Assembly: GCF_949628265.1 (NCBI RefSeq)
Contig: NC_088789.1
Coordinates: 24,297,883 to 24,361,882, forward strand
Direction of reading: 5' to 3'
DNA length: 64,000 nucleotides
Source: Cloeon dipterum
Taxonomy: Eukaryota > Arthropoda > Insecta > Ephemeroptera > Baetidae
Shown here: in pieces, positions 37,159-48,781 of the stretch
Layout: each line of letters begins with the position of its first letter
Numbering within the stretch: the first letter of the stretch is position 1
Position numbers and translations under genes: made by a program
Notes under the pieces: model-generated
Database searches by the model: none
The model's input: only the letters and a program-made list of their open reading frames with translations
What the model was told of the DNA's origin: nothing

Positions 37159-40100
37159 ATGGCTAGCTGCGTCCCAGGAGCCGATCTAGAGTCGACAGAG
37201 GATTCTCTGCACCGGTGCTACGACAATTACGTGATCGTCGACATTGGTGCCAATTTGACCAACAAGAAGTACTCTCGAGACCTAGATTCGGTCATTCAGA
37301 GGGCCAAAGATGCTGGTAAGAGGTCCTTTTTGTTAAGTTAATTAATGGTTGACAGTGTCATAAATAATTTCCATAGGGGTCCAGAAAATAATGGTGACTG
37401 GGACGTCTCTTAAAATCAGCCGGGAAGCTTTGAGGCTGACTCGAATCTATCCTGGCTCTTTGTATTCGACTGCTGGTAATGATTTGTCGCTCAATCAGTA
37501 TTATTAAACTCCCTTATTTGCTTAGGAATACACCCACACGATGCGAAATCTTGGGAAGAGGGCTACTTAGACGAGCTGAAAGAAATCGCGCAGAGCTCAG
37601 AATGTGTTGCCATCGGCGAGTGTGGTTTAGACTACAACCGAAATTTTTCGACTATCGAGGAGCAGCGAGAGGTGTTTGAAAAGCAGGTATGATTGCAGGC
37701 AATTACTCGCAGTTTGCACCATTTTTTTTTTTTTTTTTTTTTTTTTTTGCTCTTTTTATCCCTGTCCGAGGACCGGAGGACCGGGAAGGGCGCGCACTGC
37801 ACTAGCACGAATGCTGAAACCCGGGTCCCAATAACACCGCGAACGGATAACATGGGCACACCAGGCCGCACAGGGACCCAGCCCACTCAAGGGCTACTTG
37901 CCTCCGCACCGAGGACTGCATTCAAACGCTAGACATTTGTCCCGTGAAGCCAAATCACGCATGCTGGAAAGGTGCAAACCAGCAAGTAGCGAGTCGGCGC
38001 CGGTGCGCCTCCCAGCCCGTTGAGCAATTTGAGCAATTCGAGTCACTAAACTAACCACTTTTTGCCATTTCTGACATTGGGTAGCCAGTATTAGATCTCC
38101 GAACTGCTCAAATACCTCTCATTGCTTTGACACTCCTGAGAGTGCCTTAACAATGCGAGCCAACGGGCTGGTAAATTTTTTAATGAGCAAATAAACCACA
38201 TATAATATTTAGGAACTGACAAGGATGTTTACAACAAGCAAACATTGTAAATAAATTGTCTCATGACATCAGACACTTATCTTCCCTACAAAGAAAGCTA
38301 CTTGAAACTAGGTTTTGCAATCTAAGTGCTGCATTTTTACACCAGGGTTTTGCCAGAAATTTCCAAAATAATTCTTAAAGCTTTGCAATTCCATTCTCTC
38401 TGGTTTTTCGGAGGCTAATGAAATGATTGAATTTTCAAATTTAGTACATTGTCAGAAATTTGGAGATTTTTTCTCTAAATTTGTTCTGACAATTCTGGAC
38501 TTGTTATTTTTTCAGTTAATTTTAGGCATTATTTTTTACACAAAGACAAAAATTTAATGCAGTGCCAGAAACAATTTGATTTTAAATATATTAGGCTGAT
38601 TTTTCAGTAAAAATACTGCCAGCTAAAGGTCACATTTCAGTTGGATTTTGATCATAATTAATTTGGTTTAAATTGATTTACGGCTCCTTTTCAAGACATA
38701 TATCATAAATTTGCGTTTTGATTTGATTTAAGTGCTCCCAAAATGTATTGTTAGAATCAAAGCCCAAAAATTGTCAAAATTTCTCTGTGGTTGATTAATT
38801 CAATCACCTATTTTTGTCTTTGACAATCTCATATCCTGTTAATTACGTTTTAATTCTTCGTTTTCAGGTAATTTTGGCTTGCGAACTGAGAAAGCCATTG
38901 TTCCTGCACGAGCGCGACGCCCATGAGGACATGCTCGAAATCCTCGATAAGCACCGCGAACGACTTCCGGCAGCTGTTGTCCACTGCTTCACTGGCACGG
39001 TGGAGCAGGCCAACCACTACCTGGAGAGGGGCATGTACCTTGGATTAACAGGTTTGTTTTGAAACCAAAGTGGCAAAGCATCAACTGAGCATAATGTTTT
39101 TGCCTAGGGTATTTGTGCAAAGATAAGTCGGACAACGGCGTGCGCAAAATGCTGGAAGACGGCACCCTGCCGCTGGACAAACTGCTAGTAGAGACTGACG
39201 CCCCCTTTATGTACCCGAACACGAGAGCCTCCAAACTTCCAACGCATGTCAAAGAAGCCTTAACGGAACGGTAGAATTTTTGTTTTTCTTTCTACATTAA
39301 CTAGATGACATTTAAGGCGGCGGCTGGTGGGACCGGCTTAGCCGATTTTTTCCCCAGCGGCAGCTGGCAATATTTTAAACGTGAATTTTGATAGTGCTTA
39401 ACAGCCCAAAGGACCAGAGTTCATTTCATTTCTCATGCACTTTTCAATTTTTTACCCTTTTTCACCGGTGGCTGCTCGAGTGACCCAAAATTTTCCTACT
39501 GGTGCGGCGCAGTGTGGCTGGCTGAGACCTCTCAGATTTTTAAATATAAAGCCTTATCTAAAGATAAAATTAATTATGAAGAAAGTTTACTAAACGTTAT
39601 ATCTATTCTGTATAATTACGTGATTTTTTCGTTGTTTTGAAATTTTAAGTGATGATTTAACCATTTTCAATATTTGATATAGTGCGTTCTTTGGGAGCAA
39701 AATTTTCACCATTAGAGTCCCACTCCTGAACAAAATTTCTTTTACTGGAATTTCCTGGTGGCTCTAATGAATTTTTTTTCCGCTCTCGATTCTTAATTCC
39801 CGTTTCCTCCCATTCCCACTTTCTTTGTTTGCTACAAAAATTTAAAATAGACGCCGTGTGCGTTGGTAAATTTATTCTAAACTCGCATATTTACAAATAC
39901 AAACTTGCTATATTATTATTCTGTGTTAAAGTTGAACACTTCAATCCGAGTTTTAAGTTTAAATTTTGATGGGAGTTCGAAAAATCAATTAAACAAAAAG
40001 TTTAGTCACTGATTAATCTGAATTTTTGTTTCTCAGATCTTTGACTTTCCTTCACCGATACTGCACCTTCCAACGCAACGAACCCTGCTCGCTGCCGGCA

Positions 40101-40199
40101 ATCGTGGAAATGATTGCCGCGTTTATGAAGAAGCCAGTCGAGGAGGTAGCTCTGGCGACTGCGTTCAACGCGTTGAAGCTGTTTGGCCTTACGCAATGA
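37159..40199 (+). CDS. TATDN1: TATDN1, TatD-family metal-dependent deoxyribonuclease, 308 aa
   Basis: Exons: 37159-37315, 37377-37475, 37526-37686, 38868-39051, 39108-39270, 40037-40199. The total is 927 nt with phase kept at all junctions. The TatD amidohydrolase-like TIM barrel is complete. DIGANLT opens the barrel, in place of the HxH seen in other amidohydrolases. AGIHPHDA, IGECGLDYNRN (metal-bridging Glu), FLHERDAHED, VVHCFTG and LLVETDAPF supply the expected metal-binding or catalytic His, Glu and Asp residues. Length is close to the usual roughly 300 residues. The family acts as 3'-5' DNA exonuclease or endonuclease in DNA repair and apoptotic DNA breakdown. The start follows a 5'-UTR intron, and an upstream in-frame extension is not needed. 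Intron 3 (37687-38867) carries a SINE-like copy. An AATAAA at 40566-40571 is a good poly(A) signal. Confidence 0.97.
37722..38169 (-). mobile_element. SINE-like element, copy 2 (in TATDN1 intron 3)
   Basis: Nearly identical to 21648-22069 and in the same orientation, here with a 27-base T run on the plus strand (a long poly(A) tail on the minus strand). It has an extra copy of GAGCAATT relative to copy 1. The long homopolymer tail and high similarity suggest recent insertion. Confidence 0.68.
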
Positions 40200-41805
40200 T
40201 CTTGCCATGCTGAACAAGATTCAAGTAAATATATCATGACAATCGTGATGCAACAGAGGCATCGACTGCGCCTTGAAATGAATACTATTTAAGTAAGAAG
40301 GATTTTTGCAGCTTTTGTTATTAACCCACAGTGTAGTCGGAAAACTGTGAGCAGCCATAAATATATGCTTATTATTTGTAAATAGTAAAAAGCAGTCCAT
40401 ATATTTATAATTATTATACGTGTTAGGAAATTATATTGTTTATTTTAATGCTGAACTTTACTATTTTATGTTGATGGAAGTGATGACAATATATGCCAAA
40501 CTTTAAATATGGCACAATAACACAGTCTTTTTGTATTTAATTGTCTGCATTCTGCAAAGGTTCTAAATAAAATGTGATCATTTTAATGATATTTTGGGGC
40601 TGTTTCATTACTTTTCAAACCTAAAGTAATTATTGTCAAAAACACAACATTGTTTTCTAATAAAGATACACCCAAGGGGCTTGATATAATAGTTACGGGA
40701 GTTGCGGATGTTAATTTTATGTGGAACAAGTTATAAAATATTGGTTGTTTTTATTAAATGTTGCATTTTAAGATAAGAACGGTAGTTTGAGGTAGATATA
40801 TTATGTTGCCATGAAATAATTTTTTGCCATTAAAGATCGATTTTTTTTCCAGGATATGTACCTGTATAATTTGAAAAAAAGATGTGCTCTTCATTTAACA
40901 TTGATACATATTGATACATTATACACTAAAAAGTTTCGTGAAATTATTTTCAGTACTGGATTTATAAAAAGGAAAAAGGTTTTACATTTCAATGTTTCCA
41001 AAGATATATTTGATATTTGTAAATAGGGGAAAATTGTATTTATTATATACGAAAATAAAAACTAATATGTACAAATTAAAGGTTGAAAAATCAAATTTAA
41101 ATGCTTTAGGTTGGATCAGATAAATGAAAGGTATGGTTCAAATAATTCGCATCTATTTATGATAATTAGATATGATCCCATAACATAAAAAAAGTATCTA
41201 GCTCATAGATAAAAGAGTCATTTGTCTAAATAGCTTAAATAATATTACATCAACAACCTATATTTATTTACTATTTTACTATTATTGTGAGAATAGATAA
41301 GATAACACACACACACACACACTCAGAACAATAAAAAATATCAAATAAAGAATAAGATACATACACACTTAACATAAGCAGAGTAGTTGTTATTATTTAC
41401 AAAATAAAATATTGTTTCTCAATATAAAAGTTATTCCAAGTTGGAATATATTTGGTGTAATTTTCCCGCCTCTCTTTTGCTGCCGACGAGAATTTGACAG
41501 AACGAACCAATCATAAGAATTTAATTGGTCAATGGCAGGTCACATGTTTGAGACACGCCCATGTATTTTAGACCTCAAAACACAGCTGAAAGGAGTAGGC
41601 GCAACAAATAATATTTATTTGGAATCAGTTTCTCGAGTCCCTTTCCGAAGTATCTCTTTTTTGTGAAACGTTTCAAATAATTGTGGAACCAACTTTTACC
41701 ATGGCCAGCTTTCAAACTACTTTTCGGTTTGGTTCGAGGAAGTGCTGAAGCAGAAAACCGCAAGCAAAGTTTCCATTTCTATAGTCCCGCACCTACTTGA
41801 CATAA
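40200..41805. other. TATDN1 3' UTR and AT-rich spacer to PPP1R21, with (AC)n microsatellite
   Basis: The poly(A) signal AATAAA is at 40566-40571. The rest is AT-rich without coding exons. A pure (AC)9 run lies at 41305-41322. Unlike most gene starts here, the PPP1R21 upstream sequence is not strongly CpG-rich. Confidence 0.5.
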
Positions 41806-44800
41806 ATGGAGGCGGTAACCACAGATTTGCAGAGCAAATATCACAAATTAGCTGCTGAATATTCCAAGGTAAGACTTGGTTTTTTATTCAAATCATTGAT
41901 TTGATCCACACCCCAATTTTGCAGATGAGGGCTCAGGTTGGCGTCCTCAAGAAAGCCGTTTTGCAAGAACAATCAGTCACTGCCAAATTACAGGTATGCT
42001 TTTAATCTGATTTTTCTTATATTTCTGTATACAATTTTGTATTTTAGGATGATCTGAAGGAGAAAGATCAAGCGCTTAGAAAAGCTGACCAAGAAATGGA
42101 GAGTCTTAATTTTAGAAATCAGCAACTCACAAAGAGGGTATCTGTTTTGCAGGATGAGCTAGAAATTTTGCAGGTGAGAACTTATTTTAATCATCAAATA
42201 CATAACTTTTAAAATATCAATTGATCTAGAATAAGGGCAAAAAAGGCAAGCAGAAAAGCACCCCGCTGGAAGAGAGTTCTCAACAGCTAAACTCGGTGTT
42301 GGACGAAGAGCTGCAGAGCAAAATCGCCCAGAACGCTCGCTTGATGCTCATGGTATTTTTTTTTTATCATTCAAATGCCTGCAGTTTTCATAACAGCTCT
42401 GTTACAGTTGCAAGAAAAAGAGGAAGACCACGATCGCCTAACACAACAGCTAATGGAGCGTGTCCAAACACTGGAGAGAGAAGTGCACCAATATCAACAA
42501 GCGTCCTCTGACGTGGAACTAAAATACAAAGTGAGACATCGTGTTTAGTTGGAATCATTCAAATTTAAAATTACAAAATTCCCAAGACGTTAAAAGGAAA
42601 ATGATAAAATTTCTCGAAAAGAAAATAATGCATGCATGAAACACCTCTTCATTACTTTGTTGATTTGTTTTAATCGTGGAAAAATTTCTCATTCTTCACA
42701 GATATTTTATTTATAATTCAATGCGTCTAGTCTTGATTCTGTAAATTCCCTTTGCTGGTAAATTAAATAACCTGTTTCGTCAGTCCAAGCTGGAGGAGTT
42801 GCAGCTGGATCGTGTGCGGCTGCAGGAAAAGGTGAGCTGCAGGGAGAGGGACGTGCAGCAGTACAGCGCCCAGCTTGCTGCGGTCCAAATCCAGCAGGAG
42901 CGGCTGCAGACTGAGCTCGGCTCAAAATTGAAAACAGCCTCGCAGATCATTAGCAAAAAACTGCCTTTCGTCGATGCAAGTAAGTTGTTCTTGTGAGGAT
43001 GCGGAAGTAAATCTTTTCGATTAATTGAACTTCTTATTAATCAGGTCTATTAAATGGGGGCTATCCATAATTCATCCTGCAGAAATGTTTGCATTTAAAT
43101 CGCTTGCCAGTTCTGCAAGGTTAAATTTATGTACCATTTTGAGAGAGAAATTAAAAAAATCACGTGACACTCGGGGCTCCTAGTTAGTATGCGTGGATGC
43201 GTGCATCAGAATTTTTTTATAAATCATCCATTTAAAATTCAAAAGGAAATCGCGAAGACGCAAAAAAGGAGGATTTTTTCTGCGGTTCACTGAAAAAAAA
43301 TCTGCGCTAATAGTAACAGGGCTGCTGATTGTGAGTGAGATTTTTTTTTTCAACAGACGTTTCGCTATTGTGCACATACTGGATGAAATCTCCGAACCAG
43401 CTGATTCCAGATCGTAAATATTCAAGGCAAATGACAGCAAACAGATGGTTCTTTCCCATTGATTTCAAATTCATTTATTAATAACACCCTTTTTTGGTCA
43501 TATTGACATACCAGCCCTTTTTTATTCATATTTTTTGTTAATCTTTTTATTAAAATAAATAATTGTGCAACTGATTTTAGTCTTAAAGCTGACAAAAACG
43601 GACCTTGTCATCAGTCTGGGCTTTCTCATTCTAGGCAAGTCTGATTTGAACGAGCTGAACATTCCACTCTACGACCGACAGCTGCAAACCTGGTATTTTG
43701 ACCTGATCAACACAGTAGGAAGTAGAGTAACCGAATTGACAAATCAGCTCTCCGACTATCACACTTACTTGGAGCAAAGAATTAAATCCATGGACACCCC
43801 TTTGAATCCGATCGGAGAAAAATTCTCTCATTACTTGAAGGAAAACGCAAAGCACTTGCGGGCCATCGACCAGGGCTACAAAGAGTTCCAAAGCGGGCTT
43901 GACGCAAGTTCCTTAATTTCGCTTGAAACGATCCCCTCCCTGGGCCGCTTCTCCAGCAGATTAGACCAGTATTCCAATTACCTGCAAAAACTGGTGCCAT
44001 ACACGAAACTCTATCTGGAGGAGGAAAATAACTATCCCTGCTGCGGAAAGTCTTTAGAAAAGGCAAACAACAGTCTGGTCGACCGGACCGTGTCAATCAC
44101 CAACACTTTCATCCGACTCAACAACCTGGTCAATATCCTGAGCCAGCAGAGCAAACGCAAGACGCAGAACTCTGGTGAAAACCTCAAGGTCGTCGTCTCC
44201 AAACTGATCGACAGCCTGCACGTGCTGCACTCAAACATCGCCGAGTTGTTCTCCGTGTTTGAGGAGAAGACTAGGCTGGAGAGCGAAATGCCGACTTGCA
44301 ACGAGAAACTCAACTCGACAAACGCGTGCATCGTCAACGCCTTGATCTGCCTTGTAAGCACGACGAAAGAGCTGCACTCGGAGCTGGCCGCGAGCAAGCA
44401 GAAAATCATGCAGGCCATCGACGCCCAGAGCGAAAACTGCTCCAATAAAAGCCACCCGGTGGTGTCCGAGTTCAAGTCGAGAGCGTCTTCCTACCTGAAG
44501 GGCCTGGAGGAGAGCGAGCCGCCGAGCGTGCCGTACGAAGAAGCGCTTCGGAACAAGGAAGAGTCGGTGGGTGGCTCAAAATGCAGAGAGGTGCTCGGCG
44601 AGCAGCTGGCCAGCGCGCAGAAGAAAGCCACGCAGCTGGAGCAGGACAAGGAGCACTGGCGCCAGGAGTACCAGCTGCTGCAGATGAAGCACGCCAAGGA
44701 GCAGCAGAGGACGAAGGAGCTTGAGCTGCAGCTCTCCATGTCGGGGGCAACCACCCCGCTGAGCGAGGACTCGATGGACGTGGTCAAAATCGCGGCTGTG

Positions 44801-46127
44801 GATGTGCAAGAGGCTAACAACGACACAGCTAGTCAGACGTCCGGAAATTCGGCACAGCCATTTTCGTTTGTTAGCATGGTAAGAAAAGTTTGCACAATTT
44901 CTTAGCTGTTTTTTTCTGTTTTAAAATTCAATATAAGCAAGAAACATCAGTTTGACGCCAGGAAAAATAATTTCTCATAATTTTCTCTGAAAATCTCGGT
45001 GAATGACTGAAAAAGTGCAGGTCAAAAGTCCAGAGGGGAAGAAATCTTTACAATTTTCCATAATATTATTTTTTTACTCTATTTTTAGAATTAAAATATT
45101 CGTTTAGGCCATTGTTAAGCGAGTGAAAGTCAAATTTAAAAGTGGCACATTTTAAAAAAATATTCCATTTAATTTAAAGCTTTGCAAATAACAATTATTC
45201 GATCTTAATTTTGATCTTAATATTTTTCGAGTTTTTTTTGTAGTTTTTTAGCAACTCTGGACGTATTTGTTCAAAATTAAAGCTTCTCGGTTTCGCCTTT
45301 CTTGACTGAAACTCCGAATTGATTTTTAAACTCTTTGAACGAATGTTTAATCTCTAATGCTTCACATCTCGGAGTTTTTAGAGAAGAGTCCAAAAATTTA
45401 GTAGTTTGGAAAAAATCTGAATTTTCTTGATAGTTTTTCTTTCATGAAAATTTGCCTGTCAATAAACTGCGTTGCCAACTAGAAAAATATCTTGACTATA
45501 TAATATTGTTTAACATGTTTCATAAATTGTTTTTTCCTTCACAAACTGTCATTATTTAACTGAAATTAATTTTGAAACGACTTCCTCTCAGAAGAAAAAC
45601 ACGTTTCTTAACGCGTCAATCACTTATAAATGCGCTCTTTATTGCAAGTACTCATATTTTTAACCTGTCTGAATTTCAGCTTGGACAAATCATGTCCCCA
45701 ATTCCCGTGACCGAAGAAATCGAGGCGAGAGAGGCCGAAGTCAAGAAATACTTCACAGACAGAGTCAACCAGTTGGTGGCGGAGAGACAGTTGGCGGAAG
45801 GAAAAGCCGCCTCATTTAAATCAGAGGTAAAAATTATCAAAATAAATCCAAGCAAATCATTTAACTGTATTTATATTCCAGTGCATGTCGTTGCACGAGA
45901 GGCTCCAATTGGCTGTGGAACAAAGGAACCTGATGGAGCAGCAGATGAACGCAGCTAAGTTGTGTCTGGACAAACTTCAAGAGGAGCTTCACACGACAAC
46001 CACGAATTACGAGTCGCAGCTCAGCATGATGTCGGAACATCTCGCAAATATGAATGAAAAGCTTGCCGTTCAGAAGGACGAAATAGATCAATTGAAGTAT
46101 CAGTTGAAAAACAAAGGCAAGAAGTAG
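41806..46127 (+). CDS. PPP1R21: PPP1R21 (KLRAQ/TTKRSYEDQ coiled-coil protein), 778 aa, 9 exons
   Basis: Exons: 41806-41868, 41925-41993, 42048-42173, 42230-42352, 42408-42530, 42784-42979, 43635-44878, 45680-45826, 45882-46127. The sum of 2337 nt encodes 778 residues, almost the length of the vertebrate protein (about 780). The N-terminus MEAVTTDLQSKYHKLAAEYS runs into KMRAQVGVLKKAVL, the counterpart of the KLRAQ motif. Long coiled coils dominate residues 20-240 and the C-terminus. The large exon 7 encodes the helical TTKRSYEDQ-domain region (LYDRQLQTWYFDL; STTKELHSELAASK). The last exon is again coiled coil and ends KNKGKK. The family is a protein phosphatase 1 regulatory-subunit candidate acting in endosomal sorting (FERRY complex in mammals). 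A likely poly(A) signal ATTAAA is at 46258-46263. It converges with ISCA2; the stop codons are about 250 bp apart. Confidence 0.96.
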
Positions 46128-46376
46128 TGTCGGTTGGTTACATTCCATGACTAGCGATTTTTATGGCTGTTTTTATTCAAACCGTGGCAAATCCTTTGTT
46201 ATGTTTTATAATTGTGCTTTTTGATCTGATTAAGTAAAAATAGCTACACTTCCTGCGATTAAATTTTTGTATTCTTCAACAAAACTTATTAATTACATTA
46301 AAGACTCATCCTCGGATCACAAACGAGTTTTTCTCTGTATAACCACGGTTCCCATTATGTACAATTATTATCAAGT

Positions 46377-47883
46377 TTAATCCAATTTGATGGAAAACGA
46401 AGCTCCACATGAGCAGCCCATCTCGGCTTTGGGGTTGTTGACTATTCTAAACGCAGATCTAATCAATTCCTTTTGGAAATCAATTGTGGAGCCTTTCAAA
46501 TATTCCAACGATGTTTCGTCTACAACAACTTGAACTCCGTCCTTTTTTAAGATCCTAAAATTTTAAGAAATTAATAGATTCCAGATGCAATCGCATGGAA
46601 ATGGCTTTACCTATCATCACTGTTGATTTGGTTGTCAATATCAAATTTATATTGAAAGCCAGAGCAGCCACCGCCTTCGACTGTGATGCGAAGGTGTTCG
46701 TTACCATTTGAAGTGATTTCTTTCAGTCTTTCCACACAGCTGTCACTAATTTTTATGTCATCATCCGTATGACTTGCAGCTGTTTCAGTGGACAAAAGAA
46801 GCCGGCGGCTCACCACCAGTCTTCTGAAAAATAAATTAGAATAAACCTCAGTTACATTCAAATTTAAGAAAAAAACACGCCTGTTTCCTGGAATTTTAAA
46901 TCAAAACATTGCAAAAAACTTAAGCGCAGACTTATCAATGAAATTATAACTTAAAAGGTGTGGTATGTTGTATAGTTAATTATATTTTATTACTTGGTCA
47001 ACTTCAGCTCTGCATAAAGAAGGTTTGAAAGAATATTTTAAATTTTCAAAAGTAAAAAAAGACAAAGTTCAAAAGAGATTTATTTCAAACTCCAGATTGT
47101 TATGCAGTCATTTTTGAAAAATAAAAATAAAGTAGAACTGGAATGGCAGTATATTAATTCTGTAAAATCTATTTTGTTTGTAAAAAATATTACCAAAAAA
47201 TTTGAAAAATGCTGAACATCCCCAGAGAGTCAATCAAATTTTCGAGCAAATTTTGCATATCTACTAATCATGCGGAGAGCAATGTCTCCCTATATTGAAT
47301 ACATGATTTCATTTCATCAGAAAGGGAATTTATCTCATAATTTCGTCGTGGTAGCGGCAAAATTGCGTATCGCTCAACAAACAAAAATTTTAATTTGATT
47401 GTTAAATTTATTTATACTGTTGCCCTTTTCTTGCAAGAAGGAAAAATTTGGTTGTTGAACTATGCGCATTTTTTCCGCTATGATACCAAGACGATTTGCA
47501 CATTGTCGGACAGATCGCGACAAGAATCAAGAATGGAATTCCAGCGTAAAATCATGGTTATGTAGACGTTTCATATTTCGAGAAATTTGGAAAAATCTAA
47601 AATTTAACTATTAATTATTGGCCATGATTTGACTCTTGGACATTAAAGAGATGCGGATTGTTGCTAAATTCCACGAACAATCGACTCAAATGATCACTTC
47701 CTAAAGCAAAATTCAATAATTATTGTTCAGTTGTACATACATACACTAAAAAGTCTCTTTGAATTACGTAATAATGTTACAGTTATTTGAATCAAAACTT
47801 GTACTGTGTTTTTAGAGCACACTGAGAAAATAAGGAAAATATTCCACTTACTTGAGGAAAGAAACCCGAGCTATCGAAATCAT
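46377..47883 (-). CDS. ISCA2: ISCA2, mitochondrial A-type iron-sulfur cluster assembly protein, 140 aa, 3 exons
   Basis: Exons on the minus strand: 47883-47852, 46823-46611, 46554-46377. The total is 423 nt with phases 2,2. The conserved cysteines are GGGCSGF and GCSCGAS, which bind the nascent 2Fe-2S or 4Fe-4S cluster. [16 protein letters not shown] and the C-terminal SFSIKLD are typical of the family. The N-terminus is basic and serine/leucine-rich ([12 protein letters not shown]), fitting a mitochondrial presequence. The role is maturation of mitochondrial 4Fe-4S proteins together with ISCA1 and IBA57. The frame is open further upstream to an ATG at 48051, with another ATG in between, so the true start and presequence length are uncertain; 47883 gives a family-like length. 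It lies head-to-head with Pkc98E. Confidence 0.95.
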
Positions 47884-48781
47884 TTCTCCAAGCAGAGCTC
47901 TGCCAATTATCTGCGGCGCAATCACGCGAGGACCGAGGTCGGTCAGTGGGCTAACTACAGGAGGAGTGCAATGTTTACAAACAAAAACCATATGATTGTG
48001 CAGCAACCGCACCGGCGGCTTAACGCACCGATGCAACTGCACCGAAACCAAACAGACACAGAATCAGAGAGGCTCACCTGCGACAGGCGGCGTTCGGATC
48101 CGATCAGCTGTTCGCTGGTCAGATGTCACCTTCGAGGGGCAGGGGTGGCGCACCTACGAAGGAAGGCAGGCAGGCGAGGGCGATCGATAAGGAGAGAGGC
48201 GAGTACGGGCGAATTCCGCGAGATGGCCGCTGAATGCAAGGGTCGGCGGTGCGCGGGCTGGAGGCCATTCGCCGCACCTGCTCCGAAAAAAGATCCCGAT
48301 CCTCCAGCAGCAGGCAGCAGGCGCAGAACGAGCGAGCGAGCGAGAGCGGAGCACACCCGCCCCGCCCCCACCCTCGGCAGCGAGCGGAGCGGAGCAGCAG
48401 CAGCAGTGCAATCGAACTTGGGAGGAGACGTCGTAGGCGCCATGGGCTTGGGCATCGGGGCCGTCTTCTGAGCCGCTTCGGGCCTAGGTGAGCGCAGCCG
48501 AGGGGAGCAGTCGCGAGGGCCGAGTGCCCCCCGAGACGTGTGTGCCGCCCCCGGTCGGCCCGCCGAGCGCGGGGGTTGTGTGCTGGTGTCTGTGGCGCGC
48601 GGTGTGCGCTGCCATGTTCGTGACGCAATGGCAGGCAGCAGAGGCAGCGGCAGCAGTATTGTGGGCCTCGGGTCGGGCAATTAGCGGTGCCGCTGACTAG
48701 ATGCCCGCCGCCGCTGCGATCTGACAACCGACCGACCGACCGACGCGACGCCGCCGCCGGACACTCTCTCCGCGGGACACC
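47884..48781. promoter_or_regulatory. CpG-rich bidirectional promoter between ISCA2 and Pkc98E
   Basis: About 900 bp between two divergent start codons. The half nearest Pkc98E (48.1-48.78 kb) is strongly GC/CpG-rich with GCAGCAGCAG, GAGCGAGCGAGC and CGACCGACCGAC runs. No TATA box is seen. Long frames on both strands here (up to 364 codons on the minus strand) reflect the base composition and the PKC exon on the opposite strand. Shared regulation of the two genes is inference. Confidence 0.55.

Noticed and set aside
43565..43634. In-frame extension upstream of PPP1R21 exon 7
   Set aside because: The stretch before 43635 is intronic by composition, and the CTAG acceptor at 43634 restores the phase from exon 6 exactly.
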